Part shown: piece by piece, positions 37,221 to 45,993 of the stretch
Layout of the letters: each line of letters opens with the position of its first letter
Numbering within the stretch: the stretch's first letter is position 1
NCBI GenBank assembly: GCA_964648115.1
Contig: CAZYME010000003.1
Span: forward strand, 1-64,000
Source of the DNA: CAZYME01 sp964648115
GTDB taxonomy: Bacteria; Pseudomonadota; Gammaproteobacteria; Legionellales; Legionellaceae
Direction of reading: 5' to 3'
Length of the DNA stretch: 64,000 nt
Translations under genes and position numbers: made by a program
The notes under the pieces: model-generated
The model's input: the letters and a program-made list of their open reading frames with translations, nothing else
What the model was told of the DNA's origin: nothing
Databases searched by the model: none

Positions 37221-37853
37221 CTACCACCATATTACTTCGTAGGAATAAGCATGCCAGCGCAATTCAGCTGTAGCACCTTTCAATATTGACGTTACTCCTG
37301 CTGGGGTACCTGTATAAATAACATCGCCTGCTTTCAAGGGGAAGAATTGGCTAATATAAACTAATAAATCTTCTGGTCGCATCATCATGTCTGCCCCTTT
37401 AGCACATTGCCGAAGGGTGCCGTCAATTATTAATTGAAATTCAGTTTCCATATAATCATTAAATTGATGATATGGGATCCATGGACCAAGAACAGCAGCG
37501 TCTTTAAATACCTTTGCTGTAGTCCAAGGGTGGCCTTGTTTTTTAAGCTCAGATTGGCGAGCTCTTAACGTCATATCAAGGCCCAGAGTAACATCTGAAA
37601 TAGCATTTTTAGCTTCTTCATTTGTCATTCTATAGCCATCACAGGCCATTCGTAGCACAATTTCGCACTCAGGTTGCACTGCGGTATCTTCAGAAGGATA
37701 GTCAAGCTGCATCCGCTCACCCCAAGCTGAGGCTTGTTTAAGAACGCTGGGCGGCTTTAGAAATAATACGGGCTTTTCTGGTACTGCATCACCAAGCTCT
37801 TTAGCGTGATCAAGATAATTTTTTCCCACACAAATTATTTTATCAAAAGACAT
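37221..37853 (-). CDS. Fumarylacetoacetate hydrolase-family protein (YcgM-like)
   Basis: A 210-residue FAH-fold protein. ICVGKNYLDHAKELG opens the domain. Metal ligands are likely in PECEIVLRMA (two Glu) and LGLDMTLRARQSELKKQG (Asp), followed by PWTTAKVFKDAAVLGPW; all are typical of the acylpyruvase/2-keto-hydratase branch (YcgM, FAHD1). It would cleave or decarboxylate 2,4-diketo acids such as acylpyruvates or oxaloacetate. Slightly shorter than E. coli YcgM (219). Stands alone. Confidence 0.88.
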   Translation of the reverse strand: MSFDKIICVGKNYLDHAKELGDAVPEKPVLFLKPPSVLKQASAWGERMQLDYPSEDTAVQPECEIVLRMACDGYRMTNEEAKNAISDVTLGLDMTLRARQSELKKQGHPWTTAKVFKDAAVLGPWIPYHQFNDYMETEFQLIIDGTLRQCAKGADMMMRPEDLLVYISQFFPLKAGDVIYTGTPAGVTSILKGATAELRWHAYSYEVIWW

Positions 37854-37972
37854 ATAATTTCCATTTCAAACCTCATCCAAAATCCTGCACACATTTACCA
37901 CTACAATTATAACCAAATATAACCTATAATAACCATTAAGAATGGTAACAAGGTTTTACAGTTTCGTACAGG

Positions 37973-38221
37973 TTGCTGATCAAAAAACAGGCTAAAAAAG
38001 CCCTCCAAAGTGAACCCCAACCTGATAGAACCAGAATTACTGAAAGGATTGTATTGTTAGGAGAAAACCCCGACAACGCAAGCTTAGATATAAAAAAATT
38101 ACAATGCGAACCCTATTTTCGCCTACGTGTTGGACAATGGCGAATTATTTTCGATAGAGATAACGAAGTAAAAATTATTTCGATTGAGAAAATTAAACCC
38201 CGTGGAGGTGCTTACAAATGA
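37973..38221 (+). CDS. RelE/ParE-type toxin
   Basis: An 82-residue protein with the RelE-fold sequence pattern: an N-terminal helical pair (KKQAKKALQSEPQPDRTRIT), then PYFRLRVGQWRIIFDRDNEVKIISIEKI, where R-L-R-V-G-x-W-R-I-x-F is the central beta-sheet signature. It would cleave ribosome-bound mRNA. The start appears to be TTG with a weak ribosome-binding site, and the usual first beta strand is short, so the N-terminus may be slightly truncated. Its stop overlaps the Xre-type antitoxin start by 4 nt (ATGA). Confidence 0.8.
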   Translation: MLIKKQAKKALQSEPQPDRTRITERIVLLGENPDNASLDIKKLQCEPYFRLRVGQWRIIFDRDNEVKIISIEKIKPRGGAYK

Positions 38222-38529
38222 ACCTACAAACAATTAAATCAATGGATGGCAAGGTCGAGTATGTTCTTTTACCTATTGCCGCCTATCAAGCTCTACGCAA
38301 TCAAATTACTGAACAATTAAAGCAGACAAATGAAGATCAAGAATATGAGATATTTAACCCTGCTAATTATATAGATAATCCTGTTGCCCTAGCTCGCATT
38401 CAAGCGGGTATCACCCAAGAAGAGCTAGCCAGACTCATGCATGTTACGCAAGCTTATGTTAGTAAAATTGAAAATCAGGAAAAAGTTACAGCCAAAATGA
38501 TGCAGAAAGTGACAAAAGCGATTGCATAG
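38218..38529 (+). CDS. Xre-type antitoxin
   Basis: A 103-residue protein. The N-terminal part (GKVEYVLLPIAAYQAL) resembles the first strands and helix of Phd/YefM-type antitoxins. The C-terminal part is a lambda-repressor-like helix-turn-helix (ARIQAGITQEELARLMHVTQ, then AYVSKIENQEK). It overlaps the toxin gene, a toxin-first order as in higBA-type modules. It would neutralise the RelE-like protein and repress the pair's promoter. Confidence 0.82.
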   Translation: MNLQTIKSMDGKVEYVLLPIAAYQALRNQITEQLKQTNEDQEYEIFNPANYIDNPVALARIQAGITQEELARLMHVTQAYVSKIENQEKVTAKMMQKVTKAIA

Positions 38530-38731
38530 AGATTGATAGGGGGTTATCCCATTATAATAAGCTTACTGAGTCCCGATAATTAGCTTTAGTTTATCGCCAT
38601 AAAGAACATTTTTTTGTTAACTCAGTGATTTTTGACCACTCACCAAATAAGACGATGCCGTAATAAATTAGATCTTCTTCTTTTGTTTGCCTTGTTCTTT
38701 CATATGCTTGTAATGAATGTTGGGGGCTTTA

Positions 38732-39022
38732 ATGAATATATGGTATGCCAGAGAAGGGGATACTGTGATAGTTAGTGTATATGTACAGCCAGGCGCCAAG
38801 CGTACTGAAATTGCAGGGCTTCATGGAGATGAGCTCAAGATCCGTCTAGCCTCACTACCTATTGATGGGCGCGCAAATGATGCTTTATTAAAATATCTAG
38901 CACAGCTATTTGATGTTCCATCGCGGCAGGTCAAGTTGAAGCGAGGAGCGACGTGTCGGCATAAAAAAATTGTAATTATAGGTAGTAAAATTGACCCCTT
39001 ATTCATTATCAATTTGGGGTGA
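38732..39022 (+). CDS. DUF167 (YggU-like) protein
   Basis: A 96-residue protein matching the DUF167/UPF0235 family: V-x-V-x-V-x-P-G-A-K-R-T at the start, LKIRLASLPIDGRANDALLK in the middle and LKRGATCRHKKIVI near the end. I chose the ATG at 38732, which has GGGGGC upstream, over the one at 38717. Function unknown. In many gamma-proteobacteria it lies in the yggS-yggT-yggU region, but here it is isolated. Confidence 0.85.
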   Translation: MNIWYAREGDTVIVSVYVQPGAKRTEIAGLHGDELKIRLASLPIDGRANDALLKYLAQLFDVPSRQVKLKRGATCRHKKIVIIGSKIDPLFIINLG

Positions 39023-39183
39023 AACAATACGTCTTGTTAGAAATGCTTTTTGTTAAAAAATGGGGTGGTCATTTTACATGGATGAGGCACGAGATTATTT
39101 AGAGTTGATTGTCGAAATTGAAAATGATGCCTAGAAATTAGATCGGGAATTTATATGTCAGAAGAAGAGCTCGTAAGTGCATC

Positions 39184-39426
39184 TTACACTTTAACAGATC
39201 TTGGTTTTTTACCTTGCACTAGGCTTACAAAGTAAGCAAAGAAAAGGTTTTCTTTTAAACACAACCTAATTTCTTTAATTCCTCCCGCGGCCAGAATATA
39301 TTTTACATCAGGTGCAAAATCGCTGAGTACTTCTAACATCTCTGTATCGCTAGCTTTTCTTTGATGGAGTACCTTCATTTGCTGCTCTATCATTCTAATA
39401 GTGAGCTTGTCGTGATGATTTAACAT
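39184..39426 (-). CDS. Small unrecognised protein
   Basis: An 80-residue soluble protein with no signal peptide: MLNHHDKLTIRMIEQQMKVL, then a mixed segment LSDFAPDVKYILAAGGIKEIR, ending in a basic tail KKPRSVKV. An AAGAGG ribosome-binding sequence 5 nt before the ATG supports real expression. No family recognised. It lies in a region of decayed gene fragments, so it may be an accessory gene or the remains of a longer one. Confidence 0.45.
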   Translation of the reverse strand: MLNHHDKLTIRMIEQQMKVLHQRKASDTEMLEVLSDFAPDVKYILAAGGIKEIRLCLKENLFFAYFVSLVQGKKPRSVKV

Positions 39427-39711
39427 ATTAACCTCTTTTGGTCACAGGGTTTGATGGCAAATAAACCAAGGTTTTTTTAATAATTGTCTCCAGCATTTCA
39501 AAAATTTCGTAAGCAAACTAACTTAACTATTTAATAGGCCTACTTGCTTTTTTTAACCGTTCTTTTGACTTTGAATATTGCCAAATTCATTTCATAGGTT
39601 GTCTCACTCTCTACCACATCTAACTCGTCATCGGGAATGATTAGTCAGACATACCTCAACCCCGAAATTTTATAATTTACAATTTGTTCGCAATAACGCA
39701 CATTTATATAA

Positions 39712-40005
39712 GATAGCTGGAGGTTAGATAAAGTAGCTCTTGCTAACGGTGTGAGCAAAGCGATGTTAGGACAAATAGAGCGGGAAGAATCAAGTCCAAC
39801 TATTGCCACTTTATGGAAAATAGCCAGCGGCTTTGAGACATCTTTCTCATCCTTTATTGAGGAGATTAACCCAGCATCCAGCGAAGCTGTTTTTCGTGCA
39901 GGTGAAGCTATTAGATTTAATGCAAACCAACAACATGGCTACCGAAATCTCATGTCTAAAGTAGCCACATTTCACGATATTATCCATTACCCGGGTACGA
40001 ACTAA
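39712..40005 (+). pseudogene. Fragment of an Xre-cupin transcriptional regulator
   Basis: The frame opens after a TAA at 39709. It reads LDKVALANGVSKAMLGQIER, then EESSPTIATLWKIASGFETS, the second half of an Xre helix-turn-helix. The start of a cupin-linked linker (SSEAVFRAGEAIRF) follows, then a stop at 40005. Intact relatives are about 180-190 residues with a full helix-turn-helix and a C-terminal cupin. Both ends are missing, so it is a remnant. The 285 nt before it hold no supported gene. Confidence 0.7.
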
Positions 40006-40034
40006 GGTTCAAATTGACGGAATACTCAGGATAC

Positions 40035-40475
40035 TTACCAATGACCACTATTAGGCATTGATACCCACGGCTCTTGCGGGGCTAATGATTTGCCTTTCTG
40101 TAAAAGCTCTATTGAAATATTATCTGGCGAACGAACAAAGGCCATATACCCATCACGGGGCGGTCGATTGATCACCACACCTGCATCTTGCAATTTTTGA
40201 CAAATTTCGTAGACATTATCAACCTCAAAAGCAAGATGCCCGAAATTTCTACCCTCGGAATAAACCTCCGACTCCCAATTATAAGTCAATTCAATCATAG
40301 GCGCTTCTGTCCTATTTGATTTAGCCAAATCATCTGCTGTTGCCAAGAACACTAAAGTATAGCGTCCCTCTGAATTCTCTGTACGTTTGACTTCCAACAG
40401 ACCAAGAATTCCGCAATAAAAATCTAATGAGACCTCAAGATTTGCGACTCTAACCATTGTGTGTAAGTAATGCAT
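40035..40475 (-). CDS. gloA: Lactoylglutathione lyase (glyoxalase I)
   Basis: A 146-residue VOC-fold metalloenzyme converting the methylglyoxal-glutathione hemithioacetal to S-lactoylglutathione. Metal ligands are visible at the usual positions: His in HYLHTMVRV, Glu in PMIELTYNW, His in RNFGHLAFEV and Glu in NISIELLQKG. FYCGILGLLEVKR is the standard second segment. Slightly longer than E. coli GloA (135) because of a C-terminal tail ending MPNSGHW. Methylglyoxal detoxification in the cytoplasm. Confidence 0.94.
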   Translation of the reverse strand: MHYLHTMVRVANLEVSLDFYCGILGLLEVKRTENSEGRYTLVFLATADDLAKSNRTEAPMIELTYNWESEVYSEGRNFGHLAFEVDNVYEICQKLQDAGVVINRPPRDGYMAFVRSPDNISIELLQKGKSLAPQEPWVSMPNSGHW

Positions 40476-40503
40476 ATATGTGTGCCCTATTTATATTTGC
40501 TCA

Positions 40504-40698
40504 TTATGTCTTTAACTCCAAATGCATATAATCGTTTACCACATCGAGACAAATCTCTTCATAATCTGCTTCCAAATCGCTATTTACGTTTTTAATCGTT
40601 TGCATTATTTGAATTGAATGCCTTATATCTTCAGGTAATTCATTATTCCGGGAGTCATCACCAGGCCAGGATGCATCCCGAGTTTTCTTATCTGGCAA
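40504..40698 (-). CDS. Doubtful small reading frame built partly from a dispersed repeat
   Basis: A 64-residue frame with a TTG start. Its first ~14 codons (PDKKTRDASWPG) come from the 57-bp repeat also present at 37142-37198. The rest is acidic and helical (DLEADYEEICLDVVNDYMHL), which looks more protein-like than random. No ribosome-binding site is seen. It could be the tail of a decayed gene joined to the repeat. It lies just upstream of gloA. Confidence 0.25.
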   Translation of the reverse strand: MPDKKTRDASWPGDDSRNNELPEDIRHSIQIMQTIKNVNSDLEADYEEICLDVVNDYMHLELKT

Positions 40699-40714
40699 AC
40701 GAGAATAAGCAACC
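40658..40714. repeat. 57-bp dispersed repeat (copy B)
   Basis: Second copy of the repeat at 37142-37198: TCACCAGGCCAGGATGCATC, then CCGAGTTTTCTTATCTGGCA, then AACGAGAATAAGCAACC. Same orientation, about 90 percent identical by eye. Confidence 0.75.
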
Positions 40715-40752
40715 CAAAGCCCATTGTCTCCCTATTGTACAATTAATGATAA

Positions 40753-42309
40753 ATGTACTATATATTAAAGATGGCTGGCAATGGGCTTCAATTTATTATG
40801 CACACCTCTGGGCGCAATAAAACCGAGCTAATTCAGGAAGGCAGGTCTCTGAATATGCTCCTAGATGTTAATAACGCTATTAGGAATAAAAACCCTTTAA
40901 ATGTGGTGCTAAGGAATTGTTTGTCAATCATGTGCGTGGGCTTACAATATCCTGTAGGCCATATCTTTTTTTTTAATGACAAAAACACTGAATTCCTCAC
41001 ACCAAGCGACGTATGGTTCATAAAAGATCCAAATAAAACACCTGCGATTCATGCTTGCACAATGAAGACTAGGTTTAGATATAGTGAAGATATTGCTGGG
41101 CGTGCTCTATCATCTGGGGAACCTTGTTTGATTGAAGATGTGAGCCATGATAAAAATTTTTTGCGAAAAGAAGCCTGTCAGTTAGACCAACTTCATGGAG
41201 CAATGGCGTTTCCAGTATATTTGGATGAAAGAGTTATTTTTGTTGTAGAGTTTTTTTCGCACGAATATCAAAAATACGATAATTCTCTACTGTTACTTCT
41301 AAATCGTTTAAGCGCTCAAATAAGCCGTTCAATTGTAGATAGAAATAATATTGACAAGCTCAGGAAGAGCATGAACCAGTTAAAGTATGCTCTTGGATCA
41401 GGTAAGGTTGGTGTTTGGGAGTATGATCCGAAAACCCAGGCGGTCAGTTGGGATGAACAAATGTACTTAATGTATGGGATAGTTCCTCATGAATTTGGTG
41501 GTACCTATACATCATGGGAAGAAACACTTCATCCAGACGATAGGGAGCGAGCGGCAAATGAGTTTAAAAACACGTTAATAAGTAAACATAAATTTGATGC
41601 TGATTTTCGGATAATTACACCAACTGGTGATGTGCGCTACATTCATGCAAATGCGATGGTTAAACGATCCATTGATGGAGTGGCAGAGAGTGTTTTTGGT
41701 ATAAATGTAGATATAACAAAAGAAAAAACCCTCCTGTTAGACTTGTCCAAAAAATCAAAAGAAATGGAAATAATGACAGAAAGCTTAAAAAAGCATGCCT
41801 ATTTTGATTCATTAACTGGCCTTATGAATCGATTTTTTTTAGAGGAAAACGTAGGCCGTGATTTAATGAGATGTGACCGAACTAAATCACGCCTTGCAGT
41901 ATTATTTATTGATCTGGACGATTTTAAAAAAATAAATGATTCTCTAGGGCATAACATTGGAGATCAAGTATTGTTTGAAATTGCAAGTAGGCTCAAGCAC
42001 GTAGTGCGAAGAGATGACATTGTCGGGCGTATCGGAGGGGATGAGTTTATTGCGGTGCTTGAGGTAAAGCCTAGCTTTTCTGGTGCATGCATGATTCATA
42101 AAATTCTCAAAGCGCTTAATCGTCCTTTGCAACTTGATAACGACCAGACAGTGCAAGTTAGCGCAAGCATTGGAATTGCGTATTATCCTGATCATGGCAG
42201 CGTTTTCAGTGAGTTAATGAATCATGCCGATGCTGCATTATTGAAAGCAAAATCCTCAGGAAAAAATCAGGCCATATATTTTGGATCGCTTACTTCGCAA
42301 ACTCACTGA
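40753..42309 (+). CDS. GAF-PAS-GGDEF diguanylate cyclase
   Basis: A 518-residue soluble sensor enzyme. The N-terminal ~185 residues look like a GAF domain (LLDVNNAIRNKNPLNVVLRN; AGRALSSGEPCLIEDV). A PAS fold follows at about 205-325 (GVWEYDPKTQAVSWDEQMYL, ending FGINVDITKEK), then the cyclase domain with an intact GGDEF in VGRIGGDEF. An RRDD inhibitory I-site lies five residues before GGDEF, so product feedback is likely. It would make c-di-GMP, the ligand sensed by LapD encoded 8 kb away. The true start could also be an internal Met (40771 or 40798). Confidence 0.92.
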   Translation: MYYILKMAGNGLQFIMHTSGRNKTELIQEGRSLNMLLDVNNAIRNKNPLNVVLRNCLSIMCVGLQYPVGHIFFFNDKNTEFLTPSDVWFIKDPNKTPAIHACTMKTRFRYSEDIAGRALSSGEPCLIEDVSHDKNFLRKEACQLDQLHGAMAFPVYLDERVIFVVEFFSHEYQKYDNSLLLLLNRLSAQISRSIVDRNNIDKLRKSMNQLKYALGSGKVGVWEYDPKTQAVSWDEQMYLMYGIVPHEFGGTYTSWEETLHPDDRERAANEFKNTLISKHKFDADFRIITPTGDVRYIHANAMVKRSIDGVAESVFGINVDITKEKTLLLDLSKKSKEMEIMTESLKKHAYFDSLTGLMNRFFLEENVGRDLMRCDRTKSRLAVLFIDLDDFKKINDSLGHNIGDQVLFEIASRLKHVVRRDDIVGRIGGDEFIAVLEVKPSFSGACMIHKILKALNRPLQLDNDQTVQVSASIGIAYYPDHGSVFSELMNHADAALLKAKSSGKNQAIYFGSLTSQTH

Positions 42310-42337
42310 TATCGGTTGCTAGCTTACTTCGAGAATC

Positions 42338-44617
42338 TTAATTGATTTGATGAACACGGAGTATATCTGCACCATTCTTTGCTAGCCATATAGAGAGCTT
42401 CTTTGTGGCAGCATCTAATTCTGCGAGGTTTGCTTGCTGGGGAACCCCAATAACAGATGACTTTCGAGAATGCCCTATCAGTAAACGTAGACCTAACTGA
42501 GCTTTAATATTACTCAGATTTTGCAAAATAATTTGTGTCGTTTCACTGTCTTTGCCATAACCGAAACCAACATCGAGATAAATTTGTGATGCTTTAACCC
42601 CATATTTTTTTAAAAGTGCAACCTTCTCCTTAAAGAAATTCACCATATCCTCAATGGCCGTTTCTTTTGACAAATATGCCGTGCGACCAATTACACCCAA
42701 ATTATGGGTGAGTACATACTTCACTTGGTATTGAGCCACCAATTGTGCTTTTTCAGCCAAATTACTGGCTTCAACATCATTTATCATCCAGATAAATGGA
42801 TATTTTTGTAACAATTCTTTCATTATAGATACTTTACGGGTATCAATGCTGATTAATGGAAAAGGCTTTAGCAACCCTTGCTTATTGGCAAGTTCGTCTA
42901 AGATTATTTCTAATAATTGTAGCTCTTCAATATCATCTAGCCCTTTCGCGTCTTTGCTAGTCGACTCAGCTCCGATATCAATAATATGAGCCCCAGCGCT
43001 GACTAAATTTTGGATTTCTTGAAAACACTTTGAAGTGGATTTTTGGCCCTTACCCACTTCAGTGAATGAGTCATGCGTTAAATTACAAATACCCATCATC
43101 ATTGGTCCAGGTAAGGTATCACTGTGGGCGTGGGTTGCCACTGAAGGCAATATACGCCGTTTGGCATCTTCTGCCAAAGTCGCTCTATCAAGTTTCCCTG
43201 TCGCATTTTTGGGTAAACTTGCTAAAAAATAAATGTGCTTGGGGAGTTTGTAGTCTGCTAATCGCGTTACTAAAAATTGCTTCACTCCCTCCTCTGTTAG
43301 CATGCTACTAGCTGTCGTGGTAATAAATGCAACGCCTTTTTCAATGTAGTCCGGATCGGGGGCACCGACCACTACTGCCTCTAATACGTCTGGATGTTCA
43401 TAAATTGCCGCTTCGATTTCCAACGGAGCAATATTGGATCCCCCGGAGATAATCAGATGTTTACGTCGCCCGCGAAACCATAAATACCCATCACTATCAA
43501 TTGCACCTAGATCACCGGTTTTAAACCAGCCTTGATGAAAAGATGCCTCAGTCAATGCAGGGAGTTGATAATACTCGGTGAATAATCCAGAGCCTTGTAT
43601 CAAAATATCCCCAGTTTCACCAACTGGCAAATCTTGATAATGCTCGTCAACCACTCTAAAAGAAAACCCAGCAACCGGCAATCCTGATGAGCCCAGCTTT
43701 TGTTTGGGATTAAAATTCAAGCAATAGCCAAAACATTCAGTCATACCAATACCCACAATGGGTTCACAGCCAAACGCTGCAATAATGGTCTGACGCATCG
43801 ATAAAGGTAATGCATCTCCTGCGATAATTATTTTAGTTAAACTAGGGTATTGTTTGCCAGAATGCAGTACTTCTTTTGCTAAGAAATAGGCCACGGTTGG
43901 CAGAACGCTAATACTGGTGACGGAGTAGGTTTCAATCGCTGATAATGCGGCTTCTACTTCAAAAGAGGGCAAAACAACACAGGACAAGCCCAAATACAAT
44001 GCGGGTAACAACTGATAAGAAAATGCCATAGCATGGTTTAATGATAAGCAAATCAGTAAACAATCGTCTGTTTGATAACGCATATCTTGTGCCATCAGCT
44101 GTGCGTAAGCAGCACATTTTTGATAGCTATGCATTGCCCCTTTGTATTCGCCTAGGGTGCCTGAGGTAAATTGAATAATAGAATTTTTAGGTGTTTTTTG
44201 GGGATGTGGTAATGGGGGTTGTTGGGTAAATGCGTCACCTTGGAAGAATTTGTCATTAACGACGAATAATTGAATATCCAGTTCCTGGCAAGTTTTGGTT
44301 AATTGCTCATCCATTTTTTCTGCGGTAACCCAAAAGTCCGAAGGGTGATATTGGTGTAAAATTCGGGTTAATTCGGAAGATTTAAGCCGAGGATTAATCG
44401 GCATCACTGTAACGTCTGCGGCCCACCCTCCGAGGTATGCTAGTAGATTGATTAGTCCATTGGGCACACAAAACGCCAGACAAGTTACGCGGTTTTCTTG
44501 TAACCAACCGCCCATTTTTAAAGCCAGCGTATACAGTTCAGTAAATGCTATTTTTTGATCTGAGATGATAAAATACGTATCAAGATTTTTTGGGTTATTT
44601 ATACAATCTAACATCAA
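42338..44617 (-). CDS. Acyl-CoA-synthetase-like (ANL) / dihydropteroate-synthase-like fusion
   Basis: A 759-residue fusion. Residues 1-~490 are an adenylate-forming ligase: P-loop QFTSGTLGEYKG (149-160), GMTECFG, KTGDLG (366-371), the hinge GRRKH, and catalytic K475 in PKNATGK. Residues ~506-759 are a full dihydropteroate-synthase barrel: MGICNLTHDSF, DIGAESTS, SIDTRK (D592), MINDVEA (N613), LDVGFGYGKD (D682), GHSRKS (K719) and RVH (R754/H756). Pterin-binding residues are kept, but the p-aminobenzoate/diphosphate loop Arg of DHPS (ESTRPG) is Ser here (ESTSKD). No carrier-protein domain lies between. I know no described enzyme with this architecture; the reaction is unknown. Confidence 0.85.
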   Translation of the reverse strand: MMLDCINNPKNLDTYFIISDQKIAFTELYTLALKMGGWLQENRVTCLAFCVPNGLINLLAYLGGWAADVTVMPINPRLKSSELTRILHQYHPSDFWVTAEKMDEQLTKTCQELDIQLFVVNDKFFQGDAFTQQPPLPHPQKTPKNSIIQFTSGTLGEYKGAMHSYQKCAAYAQLMAQDMRYQTDDCLLICLSLNHAMAFSYQLLPALYLGLSCVVLPSFEVEAALSAIETYSVTSISVLPTVAYFLAKEVLHSGKQYPSLTKIIIAGDALPLSMRQTIIAAFGCEPIVGIGMTECFGYCLNFNPKQKLGSSGLPVAGFSFRVVDEHYQDLPVGETGDILIQGSGLFTEYYQLPALTEASFHQGWFKTGDLGAIDSDGYLWFRGRRKHLIISGGSNIAPLEIEAAIYEHPDVLEAVVVGAPDPDYIEKGVAFITTTASSMLTEEGVKQFLVTRLADYKLPKHIYFLASLPKNATGKLDRATLAEDAKRRILPSVATHAHSDTLPGPMMMGICNLTHDSFTEVGKGQKSTSKCFQEIQNLVSAGAHIIDIGAESTSKDAKGLDDIEELQLLEIILDELANKQGLLKPFPLISIDTRKVSIMKELLQKYPFIWMINDVEASNLAEKAQLVAQYQVKYVLTHNLGVIGRTAYLSKETAIEDMVNFFKEKVALLKKYGVKASQIYLDVGFGYGKDSETTQIILQNLSNIKAQLGLRLLIGHSRKSSVIGVPQQANLAELDAATKKLSIWLAKNGADILRVHQIN

Positions 44618-44740
44618 AATTCCTAAGGATCGTGAGGAAATAACTTCGGGAAACGCTTGATTATAACAAACCTTGAGATCAATTCTTTTTGATAACGGTA
44701 ATTTATATTTATGAGCCGATGAGGAATGTGCCGGTCAAAT

Positions 44741-44763
44741 GTTGGGCCATGGGCCCAACCTAC
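44741..44763. repeat. Short GTTGGGCC palindrome of the GTAGGTTGGG family
   Basis: GTTGGGCCATGGGCCCAACC followed by TAC: 8-bp perfect arms around ATG. It is a core fragment of the dispersed palindrome family, placed between the methyltransferase stop and the fusion gene. Confidence 0.55.
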
Positions 44764-44781
44764 GCTTGCTAACCAAATACC

Positions 44782-45591
44782 CTATATACTACCAATTGCA
44801 ATGAGAATCTGCATGCTGTCTTGATAAGGCAAGGAAACATGCTCATGGATTAATCGTTTAATAATTTTATGGAAAATGCCTTTTGGCAATAGAGGATGAA
44901 CAAGACCGCTAGCAAACCAACCCCCTTCGACAAAAAATTCAAAAACATCTTTTTCTGTCTTTAAATCGATTTCTATCTCGACCAACTTTAACTCATGGAG
45001 TTGAACCCCACTGCTCTCAAATATTTGCAGCATATGATTTATATCACGTGGTACATATATCGTTTTTAGAGCTTGTTTTATATGAAAACTCACAAGCCTA
45101 TTAAATGGGTTATTTGATTTTGCAAGCTTTGTTAATACTTCCTGCATTTTTGAAAACGAGGTTAACGTATTAGTAACAAGTGAAACCAACCCATCATTAG
45201 TTAAAACCTTCTTACATTCATTGAGCGTCGTTGCAATCGGAACATAAGCGCTAACAAAATGCGCTAAAATCAAATCAAATTTATCTTTAGTAATCAGAGA
45301 TGAGGCTTGAGATATATCTCCATGGAATACATCACAATCTAGTAACTGTTGCGCTTTTTTCAACATATTTTCGGAAACGTCCAAGCCATATAGCTTGGCT
45401 TTGGAGTAGTGCTCTTTGTAGGGGAGCATACAAACGCCATCACCCACCCCTAATCCTAATATAGACTTAGGCTGTTGAGCACGCTGAGTAATTAATGAAA
45501 AGGCGGTGTTGTTTGCGTCGGAAAGTACATCGGCACTAGCGTTTTGATTGTATGTTTCTGCAATCCTATCGTACAGTTTTTCTATTTTCAT
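44782..45591 (-). CDS. Class I SAM-dependent methyltransferase
   Basis: A 269-residue protein with the Rossmann-type SAM-binding order: SILGLGVGDGVCMLP (motif I, glycine-rich), KLYGLDVSENMLKKA (acidic residue at the end of beta 2), DVFHGDISQA, then KFDLILAHFVSAYVP (motif IV). The C-terminal part is less conserved and probably sets the substrate, which cannot be assigned. It precedes the ANL-DHPS fusion gene on the same strand, 164 nt away with a palindromic repeat between, so a functional link is possible but unproven. Confidence 0.82.
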   Translation of the reverse strand: MKIEKLYDRIAETYNQNASADVLSDANNTAFSLITQRAQQPKSILGLGVGDGVCMLPYKEHYSKAKLYGLDVSENMLKKAQQLLDCDVFHGDISQASSLITKDKFDLILAHFVSAYVPIATTLNECKKVLTNDGLVSLVTNTLTSFSKMQEVLTKLAKSNNPFNRLVSFHIKQALKTIYVPRDINHMLQIFESSGVQLHELKLVEIEIDLKTEKDVFEFFVEGGWFASGLVHPLLPKGIFHKIIKRLIHEHVSLPYQDSMQILIAIGSI

Positions 45592-45693
45592 AATTATCGT
45601 TCCCTTATCCGTTAAGTTGCGAAATCAGCATAGCATGACGGGAGACATAGTGGGCAGATCTTTTTATAATTGTTTATTTTAAATCATTAATGA

Positions 45694-45993
45694 ATGATTA
45701 TGGCAAAAATTATCCTTTCAACAGAACGCTTAATACTCCGAACCTGGAAACCCAGTGATATTCCATTAATGACTGCAATTAGCTCTGACCCAATGGTTAT
45801 GGAGCACTTCCCAGGAATTCAAGATAGTGCCGCTACACAAGCACTGATAGATCATATTAATCAACATTACAAAAAATTTGGCTACGCTCTTTATGCTGTC
45901 GAAATAAAAGTTACACATGAATTTATAGCAAGTAGGTTGGGTCGTGACCCAACACTTCTCTTAAATATTTATTTACGTTCGCACGTTTTTTGA
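45694..45993 (+). pseudogene. GNAT acetyltransferase truncated by a palindromic element
   Basis: The first ~77 residues are a RimJ/RimL-type GNAT start: TERLILRTWKPSDIPLMTAI, then SSDPMVMEHFPGIQD. The frame then enters the palindromic repeat at 45928 (reading ASRLGRD from GTAGGTTGGGTCGTGAC) and stops at 45993. GNAT proteins of this group are about 170-180 residues, and the acetyl-CoA-binding half is missing. The downstream remainder is not found on the far side of the repeat, where transposase sequence begins. Non-functional. Confidence 0.82.

Noticed and set aside
38590..38710. Minus-strand frame reading QAYERTRQTKEEDLIYYGIV, then LFGEWSKITELTKKCSLWR
   Set aside because: About 40 codons, no start with a ribosome-binding site and no recognised family; possibly a decayed gene tail.
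39078..39137. Short plus-strand frame MDEARDYLELIVEIENDA
   Set aside because: Eighteen codons before a stop; protein-like but too short to support as a gene.
39526..39640. Minus-strand frame ending ...YEMNLAIFKVKRTVKKSK
   Set aside because: About 34 codons bounded by stops with no start signal; likely a remnant in a decayed region.
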